NCBI RefSeq assembly: GCF_001042985.1
Contig: NZ_JYKY01000005.1
Location: 152,437-216,436 of the forward strand
Length of the DNA stretch: 64,000 nucleotides
Direction of reading: 5' to 3'
Source: Pseudomonas lundensis
GTDB lineage: Bacteria > Pseudomonadota > Gammaproteobacteria > Pseudomonadales > Pseudomonadaceae
Each line of letters begins with the position of its first letter. The first letter of the stretch is position 1. Below, in pieces: positions 1 through 6,833 of the stretch. The position numbers were made by a program, and so were the translations under genes. The notes under the pieces were generated by a model. The model was not told the origin of the DNA, made no database searches, and was given only the letters and a program-made list of their open reading frames with translations.

Positions 1-286
1 CGCCATGGTCGGGATTTATTTCAAGACCAACCACATGCCGGTGCGCTTCCTGATCTACGTGGCGATCACGGCGTTGACCCGCTTGCTGATTTCCAACGTG
101 TCGCACCACAACCCGCCAGACATGGGCGTTGTGTATTTGACGGGCGCCATTTTGTTGCTGGCGTTTGCGATCCTGGTGGTGCGATACGCGTCTTCGCAGT
201 TCCCGTCCGTGAAGATCGAGAACCCGCATCGCAAGACCGGCGCGGGCTCGGGCGAGCACCCTGAAGTGGAGAAGGGCGAGCTGTAA
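1..286 (+). CDS. psiE: PsiE family phosphate-starvation-inducible membrane protein, C-terminal part
   Basis: The reading frame enters from the left edge, so the N-terminus is missing; about 94 residues remain. PsiE proteins are small inner-membrane proteins of about 135-165 residues with four membrane segments and unknown biochemical function. The visible part holds a hydrophobic segment after RFLIYVAITALTRLL and another at GVVYLTGAILLLAFAILVV, then a hydrophilic tail ending EVEKGEL. The DMGVVY stretch and the arginine after the first helix match what I remember of PsiE. A strong hairpin terminator follows 18 bases after the stop. Family assignment is fairly sure; the role is not. Confidence 0.75.
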   Translation, partial: AMVGIYFKTNHMPVRFLIYVAITALTRLLISNVSHHNPPDMGVVYLTGAILLLAFAILVVRYASSQFPSVKIENPHRKTGAGSGEHPEVEKGEL

Positions 287-303
287 CGCCACGTTCGGCA
301 CAC

Positions 304-343
304 AAAAAAGGGCGGGCCTACCGAAGTAGACCCGCCCTTTTTT
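304..343. terminator. Bidirectional rho-independent terminator
   Basis: An almost perfect inverted repeat has an A-run on its left side and a T-run on its right (stem GGGCGGGCCTAC / GTAGACCCGCCC around CGAA, T-tract 338-343). It lies between the convergent psiE and hibernation-factor genes and can end transcription from both sides. Confidence 0.9.
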
Positions 344-363
344 AGTGCGTCCTTTTGGCTAAA

Positions 364-792
364 TCAGCTGATTTTGTCGAGTTCTTTTTCTTTCTCCAAA
401 AACTCTTCTTCCAGCAAATCGTCAGCGCTTTCTTTGGGTTCTTTTTCTTCAAACCCTTCAACCGCCAGTTTTGGCGAATGCTTGCCACGCAGTTTGCCGA
501 ACAGATGTTCCAGCGCGTTCTCCAGTTTTGCTGCAGCGCCTTCCACGGCTTGCGTCAGCGAATCGGCGTCCTGGGAAACGGAAATCGGTTGATGGCCTTT
601 TGGCCGTGCTTCCATTTTGCAGCGTTTGTCCTTAGGACCGGACTTGCCACCATTCTCATCACTCAGATGCACTTCGACCCGAGTCAGGTCCTCCAAGTGG
701 CGTTCGAGCGTAACCTCAACAGTTGCTTGTACCCATTCCTGAGTGCGTTTGTCGCTGTCGATGTGTTTATCGGAAAAGACGTTAATTTGCAT
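364..792 (-). CDS. HPF/RaiA-family ribosome hibernation factor
   Basis: The 142-residue protein starts MQINVFSDKHIDSD. It has the beta-alpha-beta-beta-beta-alpha pattern of the S30AE domain over residues 1-105, with VEVHLSDENGG and a basic segment CKMEARPKGHQPISV typical of the rRNA-contacting face. The last 35 residues are very acidic and glutamate-rich, longer than in the short HPF of E. coli (95 aa). Such proteins bind the 30S decoding region in stationary phase and stabilise idle ribosomes. The gene is monocistronic, converging on psiE through a shared terminator. Whether it acts as HPF or as a RaiA-like inhibitor cannot be decided from sequence. Confidence 0.82.
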   Translation of the reverse strand: MQINVFSDKHIDSDKRTQEWVQATVEVTLERHLEDLTRVEVHLSDENGGKSGPKDKRCKMEARPKGHQPISVSQDADSLTQAVEGAAAKLENALEHLFGKLRGKHSPKLAVEGFEEKEPKESADDLLEEEFLEKEKELDKIS

Positions 793-959
793 AATGCTTC
801 CCTTATTTCAGCTTGCTCGAGTGAGTTGTGACGGCCTCGAGTGGACAAAGGTTCATCGTCATCGCTCAGTTACAGTGTTTGAGCCGATGAGCAAATATTT
901 CAAGCACTATTTTCAGCAAACGTTGCGCACTGTGATCGGCGTCAGTCTTTGGCAGCCAT

Positions 960-983
960 AAAGGCCCGGGCAGCCGGGCCTTT
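960..983. terminator. Hairpin terminator downstream of fecA
   Basis: Perfect 10-bp arms AAAGGCCCGG (960-969) and CCGGGCCTTT (974-983) surround a four-base loop. It sits 11 bases beyond the fecA stop, with T residues following the stem on the minus strand. Confidence 0.8.
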
Positions 984-994
984 AACGATTTGAA

Positions 995-3331
995 TCAAAA
1001 TGCGACAGATGTCTGCAAGTACACGGTGCGCGGTTCTCCCACGTACTTGCCTTTGTTGTTATCGTCGAACGAGCGGGTGAAATACTCGTGGTTCAGGATG
1101 TTTTTGACCCCGACGGCGACGTTGAGGTCCGCCAGTTGTGGGCCGAAGTCGTAGCCCACGCGGCTGCTGAACACCATGTAGCCAGGGATCTTTCCGGTGC
1201 TGCCGTCAGCGCTTTCTGCGCGTGTATTGGCATTGTCCGCAAACTGATCGGTCTGGTAGCTGCTGTCGAGGTTGGCTTTCCACGGCCCTTGCGTATAACC
1301 GATGCCTAAGGTGCCTTTGTTTTTGGAGGAGAAGGGCACACGATTGCCTTTGTTAGGCCCCTCTTCGCGGATAGTCGCATCCACGTAGGCATAGGTGGCA
1401 TAGACATCAAACCCGCTGAGTATCGGGCTCACGCCCTCCAGCGCGTAATTGACACTCGCTTCGATGCCCTGATGCCGCGTCTTGCCCCGGGCAATGACGG
1501 TGTCGGTGGTCTGGTTGCTGTCGTACTGGTTATTGAAGTTGATGAGAAACGCGCCGATCTCCGCCCGCAGGTTGCCATTGTCGTAACGGGTGCCGAGTTC
1601 CCACGTACGGGCTTTTTCCGGTTTGACTTCGCCGCCGCTGACCCGGTTTGGCATCTGGCTGTATTGCACACTGCCAAACGAGCCTTCGGTGTTGGCGTAG
1701 AGATTCCAGCTGTCGTTGACGTGATACAGCACGTTCAGCGCGGGCAGCGGCGTGTTGTAGTCGCCTTTGTATTTAACGTGGGTCAGCAGGTTGGTCTGCT
1801 GCTGTTCAATCATTTCGTAGCGAATACCGGGTGTGAACGTCCATTTGCCGATGTCGATCTTGTCATCGATGAAAAACGCGTGAGCCTCGGTCTCACCCCG
1901 TGTGTCACGGTCATTGCGGCTGTTGGCGGTCGGTAATTGATTGGCAGCAATCGGGGTGCGATAGCGCAGTTCATGCCCGGCTTCGTTGATATAGCGATAG
2001 CCGACGCCGACTTCATGGGTGGTGTTGCCCAGATCGAACCCCTGGGAGAAGCGTGTTTCGATCCCGCGCACCCAGTACTCACGGGGTGACAGTGACAGGA
2101 AGGTGCCCTGGTCCAGATAACCGCTGCGCAGGGTTTTGGTGAAGAAGCTGTTGACCGTGAATTCGCGACGCTCTTGCTGATAGCGGTAACCGACGTTGAC
2201 CAGCGTGCGACGGCCCCAGAATTTGTCGTTGGGGCGTGTCGACTGATACGGATCCGCTTTGTAGGCCGCTGTACTCAAACCGCCCGGCATGTCGGCTTCA
2301 CCCTCGTAGTACTGGGCCATGGCATGCACGCTGTTGGCGTCATCGATTGAGTAATTGCCCTTGAGGATCAGGTCATCAATGCGCGTGTCGCTGTGTTCGC
2401 GCCAGTCGCCCCCGCGCGTGCCGGAGTACAGCAGCGCACCGCCCAGGCCGTTGTCGGCCGTGCCGCCCGCCAGCACGTTGCCGGTGGTCTTGAAGCCGTC
2501 GTGGCTGGACGAGGGGCTGGTCTGGGTCTGAAAGCCGGCCTTCACCGTGGGCGCGTCGGGAATGGCGCGGGTCACGAAATTGACGATCCCGCCCACGTTT
2601 TGCGGGCCGTAGCGCACTGCGCCGCCACCCCGAACCACGTCGACCGCGTCCATATTGCCCATGCTCACTGGGGCAAACGACAACTGTGGTTGGCCATAGG
2701 GCGCGAACGGCACGGGGATGCCGTCCATCAACACGGTGGAGCGGGTGGCCAGACGCGGGTTGAGGCCGCGAATGCCGAAGTTCATGGCCATGTCATGGCT
2801 GCCGGTGCCGTTGTTTTCGGGCGCGTTGACGCCCGGGATGCGGTTGAGCACGTCCCGCGCCGAGGTGGCGCCCTGGCGTTCGAAGTCTTCGCGGCGAATC
2901 ACGTCGCGGGCGCCGGGGTGTTCGAACACATCGGTTTGAGCCGCTTCGCCCAACCAGTCGCCGACCACTGTGGAGGCGCCCAGCTCGATGCTTGCGGGCA
3001 CTGTGGGCGTGCTTGCCGGTTGCAGGCTGAACGCACCTTCACCCTCCGCGCGGGCTTGCAGGCCAGTGCCTTCGAGCAGGGTGTGCAGCCCTTGCTCGGT
3101 GCTGAAGGCACCGTCGAGGCCACGGCTTTGCAGGCCGCTGGCAGTGGCCGAACCGAATGAAATCAGCACACCGGCTTCGCGACCAAACTGGTTCAGCGCG
3201 GCCTCCAGCGAAGCAGGGGCAATGTGATAGGTCCGGGCGTCGGCCAGCGCCTGGGGAAGTACGCCCAGGCTGAGGCTGGCGCCCAGCACCAGACGGGCCA
3301 GTGGAGAGAGACGTGAAGGCTGAACAGGCAT
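995..3331 (-). CDS. fecA: TonB-dependent ferric citrate-type receptor FecA
   Basis: The 778-residue outer-membrane receptor has a signal peptide ending LPQALADA. A secretin/TonB short N-terminal signalling domain follows (about 35-110, starting TYHIAPASLEAALNQFG). Then come the plug, with the motif GIRGLNPRLATRSTVLMDG, and a 22-strand beta-barrel ending in aromatic FLQ-like YLQTSVAF. The signalling domain means that it also transmits ligand occupancy to FecR. The plug sequence PFAPYGQPQLSFAP and the fecI-fecR-fecA order support a ferric dicitrate receptor. A 95-bp gap separates it from fecR. Substrate is inferred from similarity to FecA, not shown by binding residues. Confidence 0.88.
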   Translation of the reverse strand: MPVQPSRLSPLARLVLGASLSLGVLPQALADARTYHIAPASLEAALNQFGREAGVLISFGSATASGLQSRGLDGAFSTEQGLHTLLEGTGLQARAEGEGAFSLQPASTPTVPASIELGASTVVGDWLGEAAQTDVFEHPGARDVIRREDFERQGATSARDVLNRIPGVNAPENNGTGSHDMAMNFGIRGLNPRLATRSTVLMDGIPVPFAPYGQPQLSFAPVSMGNMDAVDVVRGGGAVRYGPQNVGGIVNFVTRAIPDAPTVKAGFQTQTSPSSSHDGFKTTGNVLAGGTADNGLGGALLYSGTRGGDWREHSDTRIDDLILKGNYSIDDANSVHAMAQYYEGEADMPGGLSTAAYKADPYQSTRPNDKFWGRRTLVNVGYRYQQERREFTVNSFFTKTLRSGYLDQGTFLSLSPREYWVRGIETRFSQGFDLGNTTHEVGVGYRYINEAGHELRYRTPIAANQLPTANSRNDRDTRGETEAHAFFIDDKIDIGKWTFTPGIRYEMIEQQQTNLLTHVKYKGDYNTPLPALNVLYHVNDSWNLYANTEGSFGSVQYSQMPNRVSGGEVKPEKARTWELGTRYDNGNLRAEIGAFLINFNNQYDSNQTTDTVIARGKTRHQGIEASVNYALEGVSPILSGFDVYATYAYVDATIREEGPNKGNRVPFSSKNKGTLGIGYTQGPWKANLDSSYQTDQFADNANTRAESADGSTGKIPGYMVFSSRVGYDFGPQLADLNVAVGVKNILNHEYFTRSFDDNNKGKYVGEPRTVYLQTSVAF

Positions 3332-3426
3332 GACGGGTTTCCGAGCAGGTCAAAAGTGAGGGGGCTTACCTGCTCTGTCACGCGAGATGTGAAATCGGCT
3401 CACGGCGGCACATAAAAATCAGCCGC

Positions 3427-4392
3427 TTAAACGTTGGACTCAACTGTCACCCAATAACGAGTAAATCGCTTGACCCGCACGGGCAGGCTGACGTGCAGCA
3501 GATCGAGCACGCGTTCAGTGTCGTCAATCGGGTAGGTGCCGGAAATCAGCAGGTTGGCGACTTTGGGATCGCAATGGAGCTGGCCGCGACGGTATCGGCT
3601 CAGTTCGGCGATAAAGTCTTCCAGGCGCATGTGCGCGGCCACTAAAATGCCATCGGCCCACGCGCCGCTGCCCGCGTCGAGTGCGTGTGGGGTGCTCCAT
3701 GCCTGAGGGGTAAAGCTCACCTGCTGGCGCGCTTCGAGTTGCAACGGGCTGCCGGGGTAGGTCTGTGGCGCCAGTTGCACGCGTCCTTCAAACACGGCGA
3801 TGTGGGTGCGGTCGCGGAACTGGCGCAGGTTGAAACGCGCCTTGTCCGGCTGCAACACACCGTGAGCGGTGTGCACGTGCAAGGGGCGCGCCTCTTGGGC
3901 GACGGTCATTTGCACCTCGCCGTCGAGCAAGCGAATCAGCCGTTGTTGTGCATCGAATCTCACGTCCACCGAACTGCCGGTGTTCAGGCGGATCTGGCTG
4001 CCGTCGTGCAGGTTCACAGTGCGCCGTTGGCCGATCGGGCTGCTGTAATCGGCCAGCAGCGGGGTCAGCGGCAGTTGCTCGCGCAGGCCGTAGGTCATGG
4101 CCGACCCGGCGCCCAACAGCAGCAACAGTTTCAGGGGCTGACGCCGGGTGTGCGTTTGCGGGGCGTTCAAGGCCGCGTGGGCGAGGGGCGACGATAACCT
4201 GCGCAGGCGCTGGTTGACTCGCTGAATGTGGTCCCACGCCCGCTGGTGTTCAGCATGGGCGTCGAGCCACTGTTGCCACGCGCGCTGGCGCCGCGGGCTC
4301 AGCGCGCCGCCTTGCATTTCCACCAGCCAGCTCACGGCCTGTTCAGCGACCTGTGGCGCGATCTCTGGCGGGGTGTTGAAGACGCCGTTCAT
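3427..4392 (-). CDS. fecR: FecR-type anti-sigma/sigma regulator
   Basis: The 321-residue inner-membrane regulator has a cytoplasmic N-terminal part (1-90) with the DUF4880-like stretch EQAVSWLVEMQGG and conserved tryptophans (W-x8-W). One membrane segment follows at LLLLLGAGSAMTYGL. A periplasmic FecR domain comes next (RTVNLHDGSQIRLNTGSSVDV), then a C-terminal secretin-like region (GTYPIDDTERVLDLL) that contacts the signalling domain of FecA. Its start overlaps the fecI stop by four bases (ATGA), so the two are translationally coupled. It keeps the sigma factor inactive until the receptor signals. Confidence 0.9.
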   Translation of the reverse strand: MNGVFNTPPEIAPQVAEQAVSWLVEMQGGALSPRRQRAWQQWLDAHAEHQRAWDHIQRVNQRLRRLSSPLAHAALNAPQTHTRRQPLKLLLLLGAGSAMTYGLREQLPLTPLLADYSSPIGQRRTVNLHDGSQIRLNTGSSVDVRFDAQQRLIRLLDGEVQMTVAQEARPLHVHTAHGVLQPDKARFNLRQFRDRTHIAVFEGRVQLAPQTYPGSPLQLEARQQVSFTPQAWSTPHALDAGSGAWADGILVAAHMRLEDFIAELSRYRRGQLHCDPKVANLLISGTYPIDDTERVLDLLHVSLPVRVKRFTRYWVTVESNV

Positions 4393-4877
4393 AGCGCGAA
4401 ATAGCAGCGCATGGCGGCTTTGTTCAAATGACGTTTGACGGTCGCAATCGAAATGCCCAGTTGCGCGGCGATGTCGGCGTAGCTGAGGCCATCGACTTGT
4501 GCGAGCAAAAAGGCACGCTTGACCGGGGACGGCAGGCCGTCGAGCAATTGGTCCAGCTCCATCAGGGTTTGCAGGATGATGGCGCGCTCTTCTTCACTGG
4601 GCGCCAGCGCTTGCGGTTGCTCGGCCAGGGCCAGCAGATAAGCACGCTCAAGGTCTTGGCGACGGTAATGATTGAACAGCACGCGCTTGGCGACCGTGGT
4701 CAAAAACGCCCGTGGCTGCGCGATGTCCGGCGTCTCCCGTGCCGTGAGCAATCGCATGAACGTGTCTTGTGCCAGGTCGGCGGCGCCTTGCGGGCAGCCG
4801 AGCTTGTGCCGCAGCCATCCCGTGAGCCAGCGGTGGTGGTCCAGATACAGGCCTTCAATGGTATTTGACTGCGACAA
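4389..4877 (-). CDS. fecI: FecI-type ECF sigma factor
   Basis: Region 2 (IEGLYLDHHRWLTGWLRHKLG, then DLAQDTFMRLL) and region 4 (GLSYADIAAQLGISIATVKRHL) of an iron-starvation sigma factor are clear, joined by the short linker usual for this group. The open frame extends upstream to 4961, but family members begin just before the NTIEGLYLDHH block. I therefore favour the TTG at 4875-4877, preceded by a G-rich stretch, giving about 162 residues; the upstream 28 codons look non-coding. It directs RNA polymerase to fecA. A Fur-box-like sequence lies upstream in the gap shared with the divergent sigma gene. Confidence 0.85.
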   Translation of the reverse strand: MSQSNTIEGLYLDHHRWLTGWLRHKLGCPQGAADLAQDTFMRLLTARETPDIAQPRAFLTTVAKRVLFNHYRRQDLERAYLLALAEQPQALAPSEEERAIILQTLMELDQLLDGLPSPVKRAFLLAQVDGLSYADIAAQLGISIATVKRHLNKAAMRCYFAL

Positions 4878-5007
4878 CCACCACCCCGAGTGCACCGAAC
4901 GCGCTTTAGAGAACAAGAATTGTTCGCATTGTAGGGGTGAGCCCTTGTCTTGGGCAATCACTGACGATCGTCAGGCGGATGCGCAGGCCGTCATCTGCTT
5001 TTGCATA

Positions 5008-5030
5008 TGAGAATATTTATCATTAGTATC
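5008..5030. promoter_or_regulatory. Putative Fur box between divergent sigma genes
   Basis: The AT-rich run TGAGAATATTTATCATTAG plus TATC resembles the Fur consensus of overlapping NAT(A/T)AT hexamers. It lies between fecI (minus) and the second ECF sigma gene (plus, ATG 29 bases downstream), where iron repression of both would be expected. Seen by eye only. Confidence 0.55.
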
Positions 5031-5058
5031 GCTTTCCTTTAGCCCACCTTCGACGCCC

Positions 5059-5613
5059 ATGAATCCTCCCCAACATCAGGAAGGCCCTGACAGCGAATCG
5101 CGCCATGGACGTGCGCATTTCCTTCAGGTGTTTCTCTCCCAGCGCCCGCAAATGGAAGCCTTGGTCAGTCGTCGCGTGGGCTGTCGGGCCACCGCGGCGG
5201 ATCTGGTGCAGGATTTGTTCGTGCGGTTTTGGCGTCGTCCGCTGGTGCAGGTCGAAGAATTGGGCACCTATTTATTGCGTTGCGCGGGCAATATCGCCAT
5301 TGACCATTTGCGCAGCGAAGGCTCGCGCGGGCGGATCAATCAGCACTGGCAGCAAGACGCTGACACCCACGGCTGCGAGCCGCAGGCTGCGTTGGAGGCG
5401 GGCAATGATTTGCGTCAAGTCGAGGCTGCCTTGCGCGGTTTGCCGGAACGCACGCGGCATATCTTTTTGCTCAACCGCATTCATGGCCGCACCTATGCCG
5501 AGATCGCCAAGGTCATGGGCGTGTCCCAAAGCGCCGTGGAAAAACATATGATGCGCGCCCTTGAGGCCTGCAAGGCCAGCCTGCGTGAGCCGCCGACCGG
5601 GAAAGCACCGTGA
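5059..5613 (+). CDS. Iron-starvation ECF sigma factor (FpvI/FiuI-like)
   Basis: The 184-residue ECF sigma factor has region 2 at about 25-95 (VSRRVGCRATAADLVQDLFVRFWRR) and region 4 at about 125-175 (GLPERTRHIFLLNRIHG, YAEIAKVMGVSQSAVEKHM). The helix-turn-helix ends in the VEKH signature common in siderophore-system sigma factors. It is divergent from fecI and is the first gene of a sigma-FecR-receptor set; its stop overlaps the next start (TGATG). It probably drives the siderophore receptor at 6834. Class is certain; the precise siderophore system is not. Confidence 0.85.
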   Translation: MNPPQHQEGPDSESRHGRAHFLQVFLSQRPQMEALVSRRVGCRATAADLVQDLFVRFWRRPLVQVEELGTYLLRCAGNIAIDHLRSEGSRGRINQHWQQDADTHGCEPQAALEAGNDLRQVEAALRGLPERTRHIFLLNRIHGRTYAEIAKVMGVSQSAVEKHMMRALEACKASLREPPTGKAP

Positions 5614-6599
5614 TGAACCGTTCGACGATTGAGGTAACGCCCGAGCAAGAGCGCACCGCGCTGGCATGGTTGAGCGTATTGCACGACCAGCCCGACAGCG
5701 GCGATCAGGCCACCTTCAGCCGCTGGCTGCACGCCGACCCCGCCCATGCCGAGGCCTACGCACAAGCCCAGGTGGTGTGGGAGTTGAGCGAAGTGGCGGG
5801 CAGCCGGTTGGCCGAAGAAGAGGCGCTGGTTATGCAGCGCTACCTGTCGGCGATGAACGTCTCGAAACGCATCCGCGTCTGGCAATGGTCCAGTGGCGTG
5901 GCCGTCGCGGCGTGCCTGCTGCTGATGCTCGGGGTATTCGCCGGGTGGCAGCCGGCGCGCTGGATCGACGACCTGGGCGCCGATTATGTCAGTGCGCCAG
6001 GTCAGGTTCGGACCCTGACACTGGCGGACCAATCCCGGGTCACGCTGGATGCCGACAGTGCCATTGCGGTGAACTTCAGCGGCGGCGAGCGCCATGTGCA
6101 ATTGCGACGTGGCGTGGCGTTTTTTCAGGTCAGCCACACGGGCGAGCCTTTTGTCGTGGACGCCCAGAACGGCGAAGCGCGAGTGATGGGCACCGAATTT
6201 GAAGTGCGCAGGCAACCGGAAGGCGCGCAAGTGACGGTCTTGTCAGGGCGCGTCGGCGTGAAGGCCGGTGCGCACGCGCCGCAGCAGATTCTCAGCGCCG
6301 ACCAGCAAGTGGCGTATGACGGCGGGGTGTCGGGTGCTGTGCAGGGGGTCGACAGCAAGGCTCGGCTGGGCTGGCGATCAGGCTGGCTGACCTATTCGAA
6401 AACCCCGCTGGTGGACGTGGTGGCCGATCTCAAGCGCTACTTCCCGGGCCAGATCGTACTGTTGAATACCGAGTTGGGGCAGCGACGTATCAGCGGCAGC
6501 TTCCCCAGCCATGACCCCCAGGCCGTGCTCAATTCGCTGCAAGGTGTGCTGGGGTTTGAACAGCACACCGTGTTTGGGCGCTTGATCGTGTTGCGCTGA
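5613..6599 (+). CDS. FecR-family anti-sigma regulator of siderophore uptake
   Basis: The 328-residue protein has an N-terminal cytoplasmic part with the FecR marker ALAWLSVLHDQPDSGDQATF, a membrane helix at VAVAACLLLMLGVFAGW, and a periplasmic FecR domain (VRTLTLADQSRVTLDADSAI, then GTEFEVRRQPEGAQVTVLSGRV). The C-terminal region ISGSFPSHDPQAVLNSLQ resembles the part that touches receptor signalling domains. An alternative GTG one codon upstream is possible; the ATG overlapping the sigma stop gives the usual TGATG coupling. It should control the sigma factor encoded just before it in response to the receptor at 6834. Confidence 0.88.
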   Translation: MNRSTIEVTPEQERTALAWLSVLHDQPDSGDQATFSRWLHADPAHAEAYAQAQVVWELSEVAGSRLAEEEALVMQRYLSAMNVSKRIRVWQWSSGVAVAACLLLMLGVFAGWQPARWIDDLGADYVSAPGQVRTLTLADQSRVTLDADSAIAVNFSGGERHVQLRRGVAFFQVSHTGEPFVVDAQNGEARVMGTEFEVRRQPEGAQVTVLSGRVGVKAGAHAPQQILSADQQVAYDGGVSGAVQGVDSKARLGWRSGWLTYSKTPLVDVVADLKRYFPGQIVLLNTELGQRRISGSFPSHDPQAVLNSLQGVLGFEQHTVFGRLIVLR

Positions 6600-6682
6600 C
6601 ACGGCCCTCACGGTAGAGACCGGGGACAGCGTTTACACATGAGACCGGGGTCGGTAGCAGGTGAAACTGAGCTCACGCACAT

Positions 6683-6715
6683 CCCGTTCCCTCTCCTTGC
6701 GCAAGAGGGGACGGG
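6683..6715. repeat. Intergenic hairpin repeat (CCCTCTCC family)
   Basis: The imperfect inverted repeat CCCGTTCCCTCT / AGAGGGGACGGG surrounds a nine-base loop. It is related to the elements at 22373 and 27525, forming a dispersed pseudomonad intergenic repeat. It lies between the fecR-like and receptor genes. Confidence 0.5.
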
Positions 6716-6792
6716 GGAGGAGAAAACGGCGCAATTATTTTTCAGTCCGGGGGTGAGGTATACCCCGCGCCCATCCGTGTAGTGCTTGAAAA

Positions 6793-6807
6793 TGCGAAAA
6801 ATTCGCA
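6793..6807. promoter_or_regulatory. Putative Fur box of the siderophore receptor gene
   Basis: TGCGAAAAATTCGCA is a near-perfect 7-1-7 dyad of the form TGnnAATnATTnnCA used in Fur boxes. It is nested in a longer dyad AATGCGAA / TTCGCATT and sits 26 bases before the receptor ATG. The match is by eye. Confidence 0.55.
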
Positions 6808-6833
6808 TTACGTAACAGGTCGGTACACAGGTC